Source of the DNA: Candidatus Loosdrechtia aerotolerans
GTDB lineage: Bacteria; Planctomycetota; Brocadiia; Brocadiales; Brocadiaceae
Assembly (NCBI GenBank): GCA_021646405.1
Contig: SOER01000002.1
Coordinates: forward strand, 1 to 64,000
Length of the DNA: 64,000 nt
Direction of reading: 5' to 3'
The translations under genes and the position numbers were made by a program. Every line of letters starts with the position of its first letter. Positions within the stretch are counted from its first letter, which is position 1. Below, piece after piece: positions 1 through 7,431 of the stretch. Under the pieces are notes generated by a model. The model worked only from the letters and a program-made list of their open reading frames with translations. It was not told where the DNA came from and ran no database searches.

Positions 1-1
1 T

Positions 2-85
2 ACGCAACTGCATGAGGATATTCTGAATTATTTCACCTTTGATGCCACAATCTATCAACCATTAAAAACTATTTCTTCTGCTTAA
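2..85 (+). CDS. 3' end of an unidentified gene (partial)
   Basis: An open frame enters from the left edge and ends in TAA at 83-85, giving 27 residues that finish in KTISSA. A good hairpin terminator follows 12 nt later, which supports a real gene end. Nothing in the visible residues identifies a family, so no function is proposed. Confidence 0.45.
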   Translation, partial: TQLHEDILNYFTFDATIYQPLKTISSA

Positions 86-96
86 GAAAAAAAACC

Positions 97-137
97 TCTT
101 GAATGTCAGATATATCTGATATTCAAAAGATTTTTTA
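97..137 (+). terminator. Rho-independent terminator
   Basis: A near-perfect stem (TTGAATGTCAGAT pairing with ATCTGATATTCAA) is followed by a run of six T. It lies just after the stop codon of the left-edge gene and is preceded by an A-rich stretch. Confidence 0.75.
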
Positions 138-138
138 T

Positions 139-308
139 TGAATTACTCAGGTTCAAAGTTCAGGGTTCAGGGTTGAAAGCCAGGTAGGGCGGGTATTGCC
201 TGCCAAAGGAAAGAATATCTGTTTTGAGATTATGAGAGCACCTGAGTGATCAGCTTCAGTCCTCCCTTGCCGAATATTAAACCGGGAACCCTGAACCTGA
301 GCAGTCAC
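139..308. repeat. Degenerate MITE-like element A (GTAAYTACTCAGG ends)
   Basis: The left end reads TGAATTACTCAGGTTCA and the right end, on the other strand, GTGACTGCTCAGGTTCAG. Both are followed inward by runs of the GGTTCAGG heptamer type. The ends match the other elements at 3287, 8498 and 57128 and the terminal repeats of the IS66-family element at 15560. The 8-bp flanks (ttttttat and tattattt) do not match well, so no target duplication can be claimed. It sits between a terminator and the 3' end of the ferritin-like gene. Confidence 0.5.
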
Positions 309-318
309 TATTATTTCT

Positions 319-762
319 TTAATCTTCCCGAAAGACAAAATCGTCGTAGTACAACTCTAATTTGTGCTTATGTTTCAGTTCTTCCTGGGCCAGCATCCTG
401 CACAACTTTTTTACCTCTCCGTTATTCATTGATTTTGCCATACTAACGTAAAAATTATAGGATTTCTGCTCCTTCTTCATGGCAACGATTAGCAGGTCCT
501 GAGCATCCTTAACCTCTGTGATTTCTTTATCAACAAGGTATTCTGTAATATGGAGGTCCTGGATGTCATCCGGTTTAAATTCTTTAATTTTAGATACATC
601 CAGCGCCTCCAGCATCTTTTTATGTTTTAGCTCCTCTTCAGCCAATTCTTTAATCCATGCCCTTGCGGCTGCGTCCTGAACTGTTTCTAAAGCGTTCATG
701 TAAAACTTGTGTGCCCTATCCTCTTGTTCTGTCGCCTGTTTAACAATTTCCTGTATATCCAT
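319..762 (-). CDS. Rubrerythrin/ferritin-like protein
   Basis: This 147-residue protein is almost entirely helical. Two ferritin-like half-repeats show di-iron-type ligands: an early E with ExxxFYxxA spacing (EQEDRAHKFYMNA), an EEELKHKK motif around residue 41, KKEQKSYNFY around 96, and AQEELKHKHKLE near 125. There is no rubredoxin domain, so electrons would have to come from a separate partner; a rubredoxin and a thioredoxin reductase are encoded just upstream on the same strand. It is probably a cytoplasmic peroxide or iron handling protein and the last gene of the minus-strand redox block. Confidence 0.85.
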   Translation of the reverse strand: MDIQEIVKQATEQEDRAHKFYMNALETVQDAAARAWIKELAEEELKHKKMLEALDVSKIKEFKPDDIQDLHITEYLVDKEITEVKDAQDLLIVAMKKEQKSYNFYVSMAKSMNNGEVKKLCRMLAQEELKHKHKLELYYDDFVFRED

Positions 763-794
763 CGTTCTCTTCCCCCTCTTCCAACATGAAAAAA

Positions 795-1739
795 CTATTT
801 TTTTATTTTACCCAACGTTTTCCATTCGTTTAATTTATGTTCAGCAGCTATAGCCGCAGTTACCCCTTCTCCTACAGCGGTTGCAATTTGCCGGTAGGAG
901 TTCTTCCGGACATCCCCGGCGGCGTATAGTCCCTCAATAGCCGTCTCCATATGGATATTTGTCTCAATATGGCACCCGGGATCCACACACAACAGGTTGC
1001 CTAAAAAAGCTGTGTTGGGAGAGCTCCCGATAAAAATAAAAATCCCTTCACATGGAATATCCTTCTTCTCCCCCGTTACTACATTCCTGGTAATAATACC
1101 CTCGACACTCTCATTCCCGTAAATACTTTCGACCACGGTATTCATCACCGTATGTATTTTTGGGTTTGAAAGGGCGTCGTCCAGATAAATCTTTGTTGCT
1201 CTGAATTGGTCCCTCCTGTGGATTATGCGAACAGATTTAGCATATTTCGTGAGGAAAATACCTTCGGTTATGGCAGAATCGCCTCCTCCGACGACGACGA
1301 CATCTTTCTCCTTATAAAAAGCACCGTCGCAGGTGGCACAGTAACTCACACCTTTACCATAAAACTCTTTTTCACCCGGCACGTTTAATTTTTTGGGGTC
1401 TGCACCGGCGGCTATAATGGCTATGTGACTTGCATATTTTTCCGCATCTGTTGTAATGATCTTTACGTTATTCTCAACCTCTAATTTCAGAACGTCCTCA
1501 TACCGGATCTCTGCTCCAAACCGCCTGGCCTGTGCCTCCATTTGCTGCGTCAAGTCTACGCCGGTAATAACATCGGGAAAACCAGGATAATTTTCAATGA
1601 GTTCTGTACCGATCAGTTGTCCTCCTAAAAACCTTTTTTCAAGAATAACGGTCTTAAGCAGGGCCCGACATGTGTAAATTGCAGCGGAAAGGCCGGCCGG
1701 GCCTCCACCGATAATTATTATATCATAATCTTTATTCAC
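795..1739 (-). CDS. trxB: Thioredoxin reductase
   Basis: FAD/NAD(P)H flavoprotein that reduces thioredoxin-like partners. The N-terminal FAD motif IIIGGGPAG (residues 8-16), the redox-active CATC (C134/C137 followed by DGAF) and the second nucleotide motif VVGGGDSA are all visible, and the C-terminal AAGDV motif is present. The preferred start is a GTG at 1739, which overlaps the TGA of the upstream cytochrome gene (GTGA) and has AAGGGA upstream. This gives 314 residues, normal for TrxB. A longer ATG frame begins at 1778 but would overlap the cytochrome gene by 43 bp. The overlap suggests translational coupling. Confidence 0.92.
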   Translation of the reverse strand: MNKDYDIIIIGGGPAGLSAAIYTCRALLKTVILEKRFLGGQLIGTELIENYPGFPDVITGVDLTQQMEAQARRFGAEIRYEDVLKLEVENNVKIITTDAEKYASHIAIIAAGADPKKLNVPGEKEFYGKGVSYCATCDGAFYKEKDVVVVGGGDSAITEGIFLTKYAKSVRIIHRRDQFRATKIYLDDALSNPKIHTVMNTVVESIYGNESVEGIITRNVVTGEKKDIPCEGIFIFIGSSPNTAFLGNLLCVDPGCHIETNIHMETAIEGLYAAGDVRKNSYRQIATAVGEGVTAAIAAEHKLNEWKTLGKIKK

Positions 1740-2338
1740 ATTCCCTTTAGTCCCTTTACTGTATTTAAAACCTGCCATCCATAGTAATTCAGGGCAAATT
1801 GCTTTTTCTCAATATGACACATTAAACACTGCCTGGTCCCTTTTGTAACCCATTCACGCGTTACAAAAGCGGTTTTAGATTTTTCCCCTCTTGTTGTTAA
1901 TTTATCCTTTCCGGCATGGCAGAAATTACATTCCGTTCCCATAGTCTCACTCAGCTCAAACATGTTTCTCGCCTGCTGCTCATTTTCTCTAAAGTTCTTA
2001 AGGTCAATATGACAATAATCACATTCCACACCTAATGCCACAGAGGCATTCATCATTTCCTTTGATTTCTCTCCTGCCTCTGTAAAAACCGTCAGATCAT
2101 CATTATGGCAAAAATTACAGTCAACCCCTAACAGGGATGTCATTCTCTGAATTATTGCCTCCCGCTCTTCCTTTGTACCCCGAAAGTACGGGTTTGAGTA
2201 TATGGCACTTGGTGTGGTTGTCTCTGTCTTCTCTGCATATGATACAATAGGATTCCTGAGGAAAAGACAGAGTGTACCAAAGACGGCTAATCCGCAGAGT
2301 ATTAAATATTTTTTTTGGAATGGTTTTACCATAAACAT
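1736..2338 (-). CDS. Tetraheme c-type cytochrome
   Basis: Exported multiheme electron carrier of about 200 residues. An N-terminal hydrophobic segment (residues 11-28) serves as signal or anchor. Four CxxCH heme sites follow at about 74, 106, 137 and 171 (CNFCH, CDYCH, CNFCH, CLMCH). Each of the first three is preceded by a short helix, two of these holding Met, the arrangement seen in photosynthetic reaction-centre cytochrome subunits. The open frame extends upstream to 2434, but that part overlaps the rubredoxin gene, so a start at 2338 (or 2332) is chosen. The ribosome site is weak, hinting at coupling to rubredoxin. Redox partner unknown. Confidence 0.82.
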   Translation of the reverse strand: MFMVKPFQKKYLILCGLAVFGTLCLFLRNPIVSYAEKTETTTPSAIYSNPYFRGTKEEREAIIQRMTSLLGVDCNFCHNDDLTVFTEAGEKSKEMMNASVALGVECDYCHIDLKNFRENEQQARNMFELSETMGTECNFCHAGKDKLTTRGEKSKTAFVTREWVTKGTRQCLMCHIEKKQFALNYYGWQVLNTVKGLKGM

Positions 2339-2360
2339 GTCCAGTATAAAAACAAGATTT

Positions 2361-2522
2361 TTAATCAATTTTATCAAACATTTCCTTACCCGCACCGCAA
2401 GAAGGACAGACCCAATCCTCCGGTAAATCTTCAAACGATGTTCCGGGGTTCACACCATTATCCGGGTCACCCTTTTCCGGGTCATAAATATAACCGCATA
2501 CCCTACATTCCCATTTTGACAT
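2361..2522 (-). CDS. Rubredoxin
   Basis: A 53-residue gene. It has the two classical iron ligating pairs CRVCG (residues 6-10) and CPSCG (39-43), plus the conserved [14 protein letters not shown] and DLPEDWVCP blocks. It carries one electron, typically to rubrerythrin or superoxide reductase-type acceptors, which fits the four ferritin-like proteins on the same strand. A GGAGGGA ribosome site precedes the ATG. It lies directly upstream of the tetraheme cytochrome gene. Confidence 0.93.
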   Translation of the reverse strand: MSKWECRVCGYIYDPEKGDPDNGVNPGTSFEDLPEDWVCPSCGAGKEMFDKID

Positions 2523-2624
2523 ATTCCCTCCTTCTGAAAATTAACAAATCATCGGTTCTATCTTACCTGCACGCATATCTCGTTATTTTACACTGCCCTA
2601 TGGACCGTTATCAACTCTTAAAAT

Positions 2625-2657
2625 AAAAAAGTGCAAAAGCGGCTTTTGCACTTTTTT
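2625..2657 (-). terminator. Bidirectional-looking terminator
   Basis: A stem of GTGCAAAAGC pairing with GCTTTTGCAC is flanked by A-run and T-run on the two sides. It lies 17 nt after the stop of the cytochrome gene read on the minus strand and separates it from rubredoxin. Confidence 0.8.
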
Positions 2658-2673
2658 ATTTTCATTCTAAAAA

Positions 2674-3201
2674 CTAGCGGTTTTCAACTGGTATTTGTTT
2701 ATCCCTCATCTCTGCATGGCAATCAAAACACGTTTTTTCAACCATATTCGTAAATGCCTTGAATGTTGTACGTTCATCGTATGATTTTGCAGCATTCTGT
2801 ACCTCAAGTGCAGATGAGGCTATTCTTTTCAGGTATACATTAAATTCTTCTTTTAGTTTTTCAACCTTTTTTGAATCGCCCGGATCTATTTTGGCACGCT
2901 CAAACCAGGTATTTTCTTTCGGGTCTGTAGGAAAGAATGTTTCATTAATCTTGTAACTCTTATTTACGATCTCACTTGCTTCCTGCCCGACGTATTTAAA
3001 GTTGCCAACCAACAAACCGTTTAGCATATTGTCTATATGCTTTGCTATCTCATTCATCAATACCTTGGTGGGCTCCATAACTTTTTCATGCCCGGGAATC
3101 ATCTCTTCGTTTGCAGGAACCGCACAAGGATTAACAACACTCATCAACCCTACTACACATAAACCTAAAAAACTATTTTTCAGGAACCCCTTCTGTATCA
3201 T
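2674..3201 (-). CDS. Class II (cytochrome c'-like) monoheme cytochrome c
   Basis: A 175-residue exported protein with a signal peptide (KNSFLGLCVVGLMS) and a helical body that ends in a single CFDCH heme site about 15 residues from the C-terminus. That C-terminal heme placement is typical of four-helix class II cytochromes. The ATG at 3201 has AAAGGAGG upstream and is preferred to the longer frame starting at 3243. It is a paralogue of the next gene at 3614, with the same length, the same HID/ERVNxMLNxxLxGN-type block and the same heme position. Function beyond periplasmic electron transfer is not evident. Confidence 0.82.
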   Translation of the reverse strand: MIQKGFLKNSFLGLCVVGLMSVVNPCAVPANEEMIPGHEKVMEPTKVLMNEIAKHIDNMLNGLLVGNFKYVGQEASEIVNKSYKINETFFPTDPKENTWFERAKIDPGDSKKVEKLKEEFNVYLKRIASSALEVQNAAKSYDERTTFKAFTNMVEKTCFDCHAEMRDKQIPVENR

Positions 3202-3286
3202 GGCCCCTCCTTTCATCATGAAATATTTTTTATAGAAAAGCATCTTACTGTACGTAATTTATTCTCTCAGATTAGCGATAAGAAAG

Positions 3287-3513
3287 GTAACTACTCAGGT
3301 TCAGGGTTCAGGGTTGGCTTGTTCCCAAACTCTGTTTGGGAACACCATTTCAGACGAAACTCTGTTTCGTGTTTCGTCATCGAAACAGAGTTTCGATGCC
3401 CATTGTGTTCCCAAACAGAGTTTGGGAACAAGCCTGTGGCAGGCCAGCAGGCTACTAAGACTTAGCTTGATGCATATGCCCCTACCCCTGAACCCTGAAC
3501 CCTGAATAATTAC
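3287..3513. mobile_element. MITE B, non-autonomous IS66-type element with perfect 8-bp TSD
   Basis: The ends are GTAACTACTCAGG (left) and, on the other strand, GTAATTATTCAGG (right). The element is flanked on both sides by the identical 8-mer taagaaag (3279-3286 and 3514-3521), the direct-repeat length of IS66-family transposition. Inside, GGTTCAG-type heptamers border a core with a perfect 30-bp inverted repeat (3316-3345 with 3405-3434) and a second internal palindrome. No coding potential is seen. The insertion landed in the stem of the terminator at 3515, and removing the element restores a continuous sequence. Confidence 0.85.
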
Positions 3514-3514
3514 T

Positions 3515-3556
3515 AAGAAAGTGCAGATTATCAGGAAATCTGCACTTTCTTTCTGC
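3515..3556 (-). terminator. Hairpin terminator of the upstream cytochrome gene
   Basis: AAGAAAGTGCAGATT (3515-3529) pairs exactly with AATCTGCACTTTCTT (3537-3551). A second hairpin (TTGAGAAC at 3569 pairing with GTTCTCAA ending at 3600) lies between it and the gene stop at 3614. The target duplication of MITE B overlaps the outer stem. Confidence 0.6.
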
Positions 3557-3613
3557 TTATCCCCATAATTGAGAACGACACTTTATGTGTCAGTTCTCAA
3601 GGGTTTGTTTCCC

Positions 3614-4141
3614 TTAATCCCGGTATTCTTTGTGACATTCAACACATGTCTTCTTTATCAAGCCATGAAAGGCATCCAGGGCTGCACCCTCATCTCTTGC
3701 ATCGGCAGCTTTTTTAATTTCCTGTAAACCTGAATCTATTCTGCCGAAATAGGACATAAAATCTTCCCTTAACTTTACAAAACTTTCTAAAGCTTCCGGC
3801 TGTAAATGGGAGGTTTTCGGGTCTTTTTTGAATGCTTCGATATCTAAACTGTGAGGAAAATAGGTATTGATAATCTGATGCCCTTTCGCTGAAACAACCT
3901 CAGCATTTTCCTTAACAGCCTCATAATTACCCTCCAGTATTGCGTTAAGCATATCATTTACTCTTTCCCGTATCTCAATTGCTACATTTCTCAGGGGTAA
4001 TTTGACATCTTTATGCCACATAGTCTGGTATTTATGATATATCATCTGGCCTCCCTCAGCAAAAGCAGGAGAAGAACCGACAAAACCGGATAACCCTACG
4101 AAACTTAATACACCTATACCTAATATTACCCTCTTCTTCAT
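3614..4141 (-). CDS. Class II (cytochrome c'-like) monoheme cytochrome c, paralogue
   Basis: A 175-residue exported helical protein with a signal peptide (residues 1-28, ending near AFAEG) and a single CVECH heme motif near the C-terminus. It aligns along its whole length with the product of 2674-3201, so the pair arose by tandem duplication. AGGAGGAC lies upstream of the ATG. The two genes are separated by terminator-like hairpins and by MITE B, so they may not be strictly co-transcribed. Confidence 0.82.
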   Translation of the reverse strand: MKKRVILGIGVLSFVGLSGFVGSSPAFAEGGQMIYHKYQTMWHKDVKLPLRNVAIEIRERVNDMLNAILEGNYEAVKENAEVVSAKGHQIINTYFPHSLDIEAFKKDPKTSHLQPEALESFVKLREDFMSYFGRIDSGLQEIKKAADARDEGAALDAFHGLIKKTCVECHKEYRD

Positions 4142-4293
4142 AATATTTGTCCTCCTATCTTAGTCAAAGCCTCTATCCTCATACACAACAATACATTTAA
4201 AAACACTACCATCACAATACTATGCAGATAATACCACTCCTCATTCCTCCTTTCTCAACATTGTGCCAGAAAAAACACAGTAGACTATGCACT

Positions 4294-5718
4294 TTATGCT
4301 GGAATATCCTTACCATGTGGTTCCGTCATAAAAACAGGCGACAATACCTGATTCAGCTGATCATCGGAAATGAGTTTTTCCCGGAGAATAATGTCTTTTA
4401 TGGATTCTCCTGTCCTCATTGACTCTTTCACCACCTCTGCTGCTTTTGAATATCCTATAATAGGATTCAAAACAGTAACGATTCCAATACTCTTTGTAGC
4501 ATAATCCCAGCACTTATCCGCATTTACAGTTATACCAGAGATACATTTATCGTTAAACACCTTTGCGGCATTCGTTATGATATGGAGTGAGTCCAGTAAT
4601 TTATATTGGATCAAAGGCATCATAACGTTAAGCTCAAATTGTCCTGCCTGCACAGCCATAGTAATCGACATATCGTTCCCTATTATTGAAAAACATACCA
4701 TATTCATCATCTCAGGAATGGCGGGATTCACTTTTCCCGGCATGATAGATGAACCTGGCTGTACGGCGGGCAAATTGATCTCCGCTAATCCTGTATTGGG
4801 TCCGGAGCACATAAGCCTTAGATCGTTTGAAATACGGATAAGTTCTCCGGCTAATGTGCGGAGGGCACCTGAAACTTCAATAAACGGTGCATTACTCTGC
4901 ATAGCTTCAAACCGGTTTTTCGATGCCCTGAGATCTAAGTTCGTCATTTTCCGAAGCTTTTCAATAACCCTGGAGGTAAATTCCGGATGGGTATTGATTC
5001 CCGTACCTACAGCACTCCCGCCAATTCCCAGCTCTTTTAAGCCTTCACTTACCCTTTCAATCCCCTTCGTTGCTTTAAATATCGACTCTGCATAACCGGA
5101 GAATTCCTGACCTACACGGATAGGTACAGCATCCTGAAGATGTGTACGGCCTGCTTTTACTACAGAATCAAAGGATTTTGCTTTCTGGTTAAAAGTTTCG
5201 GTTACAATATACAGATTTTTAACAAGTTTCTTTGTAAGCTGCAGTGCCGTAATACGCATTGCTGTCGGGTAGACATCATTCGTAGACTGCCCATAATTAA
5301 CATGATCGTTCGGATGCACTACAGAGTAATCCCCTTTCTCCCCGCCAAGCATTTCAATTGCAATGTTTGCAATAACTTCATTTACATTCATATGATGAGA
5401 TGTCCCGGCACCTGCCTGATATACATCTACCAGAAACTGGTCGTGAAACTCGCCATTTAATATCCGGTCACATGCAAGAATAATCATGTTACCAATTTTG
5501 CTTTCGAGACAGCCAAGTTCTACATTCACCATCGCTGCCGCTTTTTTTATTTGAACAAGTGCTGAGGTAAAAACAGGTTGCGGTGTTTGCCCGCTAACAG
5601 GGAAATTCTCAATGGCTCTGGCAGTTTGGATTCCATAATAAACATCAACAGGAATCTGCAATTCACCCAAATAATCTCTCTCTGTACGAAATAAATGTAT
5701 CACGCTTTTATTCATCAT
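4294..5718 (-). CDS. aspA: Aspartate ammonia-lyase (aspartase)
   Basis: Converts L-aspartate to fumarate and ammonia. The 474-residue length, the start block DYLGELQIPVDVYYGIQT, the THLQDAVPIRVGQE block at about 192 and the superfamily signature GSSIMPGKVNP (322-332) place it in the aspartase/fumarase group, and the N-terminal block favours aspartase over fumarase. Its ATG overlaps the end of the upstream ferritin-like gene by 11 nt, so the two are translationally linked. Its link with iron and peroxide proteins is not obvious; release of ammonium would fit an anammox host, but that is speculation. Confidence 0.9.
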   Translation of the reverse strand: MMNKSVIHLFRTERDYLGELQIPVDVYYGIQTARAIENFPVSGQTPQPVFTSALVQIKKAAAMVNVELGCLESKIGNMIILACDRILNGEFHDQFLVDVYQAGAGTSHHMNVNEVIANIAIEMLGGEKGDYSVVHPNDHVNYGQSTNDVYPTAMRITALQLTKKLVKNLYIVTETFNQKAKSFDSVVKAGRTHLQDAVPIRVGQEFSGYAESIFKATKGIERVSEGLKELGIGGSAVGTGINTHPEFTSRVIEKLRKMTNLDLRASKNRFEAMQSNAPFIEVSGALRTLAGELIRISNDLRLMCSGPNTGLAEINLPAVQPGSSIMPGKVNPAIPEMMNMVCFSIIGNDMSITMAVQAGQFELNVMMPLIQYKLLDSLHIITNAAKVFNDKCISGITVNADKCWDYATKSIGIVTVLNPIIGYSKAAEVVKESMRTGESIKDIILREKLISDDQLNQVLSPVFMTEPHGKDIPA

Positions 5719-6259
5719 TCTTTATCTTATTTACGGTATTCATCCACATATCATAGATACGCCCCTCGTTCTCCGCTTCCCAGAGTTCTTTCTGTTCAAG
5801 ATATTTAAGGGTATTCTTTAATATATGGAAATGAAGCTTCTCTTCATTAGCAAGAAAGTGGTATACCTCTTTTTCTTTTATATTCTCAGTCTCTCTTCCG
5901 GCATGTTCATAAAACGTAATCCCGTCCTCTTCTACCTTCATCGCTAATTTTATGGCATCTATATCACTGGTACTGGCATTCACCCGCTTTTTCAGCTCAT
6001 TACCCATCTTTTGAAATACGTTGATAAGCCTCTGCCCGGAATTTGCTTCAGCCTTTTCCATTGGCCGGGATGTTTCTCCGGAATTGAATAGCAACGCCCG
6101 AAGCCTTTTTACATGCATTTTTTCATCTTCTACAAAAGACCGGAACATCGCCTTCCCCATCGGATGAGAGGTCCTGGATGCCAGGTTGTTATAAAGCTTT
6201 ATTCCATCCATCTCCATCCGGAGTGCAATTGATTTTACATCCTCTAACATATTATCCAT
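5708..6259 (-). CDS. Rubrerythrin/ferritin-like protein
   Basis: A 183-residue helical protein with two ferritin-like halves. The first holds EMDGIKLYNNLA, then EDEKMHVKRL near residue 46; the second KVEEDGITFYEHA near 112, then ANEEKLHFHIL near 138. These supply the E and ExxH ligands expected for a di-iron centre. There is no rubredoxin tail. A strong GGAGGGG ribosome site precedes the ATG. It belongs to the minus-strand oxygen-defence block and overlaps aspA at its 3' end. Confidence 0.85.
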   Translation of the reverse strand: MDNMLEDVKSIALRMEMDGIKLYNNLASRTSHPMGKAMFRSFVEDEKMHVKRLRALLFNSGETSRPMEKAEANSGQRLINVFQKMGNELKKRVNASTSDIDAIKLAMKVEEDGITFYEHAGRETENIKEKEVYHFLANEEKLHFHILKNTLKYLEQKELWEAENEGRIYDMWMNTVNKIKNDE

Positions 6260-6359
6260 TATCCCCTCCGTAGTCCTACACTGTACTCGTTCTTGCTGTC
6301 TGTCTTCTGAAACAACTTACTCCCCCATACATAACTTACGATAAATTGCACCTGTGGTA

Positions 6360-6713
6360 TCATGGAAGGGGTTTTATTGTATAGTCATTATCTATATCAA
6401 TAAGGGCAAATTTCTGGCAACATAATGGACACCGTTCTTCGTTTCCTATGGAAGGCATCTTTCCAAAATTAATTTCCCATCCACACATGAGGCAATAAAA
6501 GTTTACGTCGTGATCGTCTGTCTCAATATTTCTGATAACCTTTCCAAGGGCATCCCGGTGACTCTTTGCCGCTCTTGCCAGATGTTGAAATGTTTCTTTT
6601 ACCTTACTGTCCTGAGAAACACCGGCAAACTGGTTATACAAATGTTCCTGCTCTTCCTCTACCTCTAAGTTTGATTCTAAAAATTCTAATATTGACTTAT
6701 ATCCTTCTCTCAT
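6360..6713 (-). CDS. Rubrerythrin-like protein with C-terminal zinc-ribbon/rubredoxin-type knuckles
   Basis: This 117-residue protein starts with a helical ferritin-like segment (EEEQEHLYNQFA around residue 18 and ARAAKSHRDAL around 47), too short for a complete four-helix domain. It finishes with two cysteine knuckles, CLMCG and CPLCC, spaced like a small rubredoxin or zinc ribbon. It could be a reduced rubrerythrin working as a dimer. Twelve nucleotides separate it from the gene upstream, so they are probably one transcript. Confidence 0.72.
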   Translation of the reverse strand: MREGYKSILEFLESNLEVEEEQEHLYNQFAGVSQDSKVKETFQHLARAAKSHRDALGKVIRNIETDDHDVNFYCLMCGWEINFGKMPSIGNEERCPLCCQKFALIDIDNDYTIKPLP

Positions 6714-6724
6714 GTATCTCCCCT

Positions 6725-6916
6725 TTATGATGATAACCTGTCAAGATGGTCTTCCAATTCTGCCTTATACCGTATCTCATTATGTAATATACCTTCAAGA
6801 AGGGCATTAATTTGTGAATCACTAAATGCCTTAATTTGGCTACTATATCGTTCTATAGAAATATCCTTTTTCTGTATTGCCTGTTTTATGTTCTCGATAT
6901 CGTTACTTTTGCTCAT
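6725..6916 (-). CDS. Short two-helix ferritin-like protein
   Basis: A 63-residue protein predicted to be two helices joined by a short turn (AFSDSQ). The second helix carries GILHNEIRYKAELEDHL, which recalls the metal-binding helix of short two-helix ferritin-like proteins such as encapsulated ferritins, although the usual ExxH is replaced by ExxY. It is the first gene of the minus-strand redox block. AGGAGGG lies upstream of the ATG. Family assignment is tentative. Confidence 0.6.
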   Translation of the reverse strand: MSKSNDIENIKQAIQKKDISIERYSSQIKAFSDSQINALLEGILHNEIRYKAELEDHLDRLSS

Positions 6917-7020
6917 TATTATAACCCTCCTAATTCTGATAAATGTTTTTCAATTACATTTACCATACTCAATTATTGTACCAAAGTAGTAACTTTTAAA
7001 AATTACACCCAAATTTATTC

Positions 7021-7035
7021 TAATTATGATAATTA
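7021..7035. promoter_or_regulatory. Candidate Fur/PerR-type 7-1-7 palindrome
   Basis: TAATTATGATAATTA is a perfect 7-1-7 inverted repeat about 105 bp upstream of the first gene of the iron/peroxide block (ATG at 6916). The architecture is that of Fur-family boxes, but the half-sites are not the consensus PerR or Fur sequence and the region is AT-rich, so chance is possible. Confidence 0.3.
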
Positions 7036-7171
7036 AACACAGTTGTAATGTGTATACAATCAGAATAATTTGAGACGATAAGTGTCATACCTGTCAAAAA
7101 ACGTAGATCAAAAATCCACGTATTTAGATTTTCCTGCCATAAATCTGTGAATCAATTTAACAATTTATGTA

Positions 7172-7199
7172 TTGACAATAGATGATATACATTTATAAT
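7172..7199 (+). promoter_or_regulatory. Consensus sigma-70 promoter
   Basis: TTGACA (7172-7177) and TATAAT (7194-7199) are both perfect consensus hexamers with a 16-bp spacer. The predicted start is near 7206. The only downstream features are a terminated short transcript and then the amidase gene. Confidence 0.8.
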
Positions 7200-7205
7200 G
7201 ATCGT

Positions 7206-7362
7206 ACAGGTTAGGGGTAGATTATAAACAATTGAAAGAGTAACAACAGAAAGCTTCAGTCGTAGCATGCATATGCATGCAAAACAGTAGAGAAAGCTGT
7301 GGGTAAACAGACGTTAAAAGCCTTACAGTGGAAGGAAGTCTAACAATCTGTAAGGTTTTTTT
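7206..7362 (+). ncRNA. Candidate small RNA or attenuated leader of the amidase gene
   Basis: A perfect promoter and a strong terminator bracket about 155 nt with no plausible reading frame. Inside are a 16-bp perfect palindrome (GCATGCATATGCATGC at 7265-7280), a short ACAG/CTGT hairpin and the terminator hairpin CCTTACAG/CTGTAAGG (7321-7355) followed by seven T. I do not recognise a known riboswitch or 6S-like consensus. It could be a stand-alone sRNA or a regulated leader, since the amidase ATG lies 70 nt beyond the terminator. Confidence 0.5.
7321..7362 (+). terminator. Rho-independent terminator
   Basis: CCTTACAG (7321-7328) pairs perfectly with CTGTAAGG (7348-7355) and is followed by seven T. 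It ends the short transcript that begins near 7206. Confidence 0.85.
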
Positions 7363-7431
7363 AATAAAGCAATTACATTAAAGAGCCTCGCAGAGAAACA
7401 CCGTTGTATTACTTACTTTCAGGTTACAAAT

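Noticed and set aside
131-316. Target-site duplication of element A
   Set aside because: Flanks ttttttat and tattattt agree at five of eight T-rich positions only, which is not evidence.
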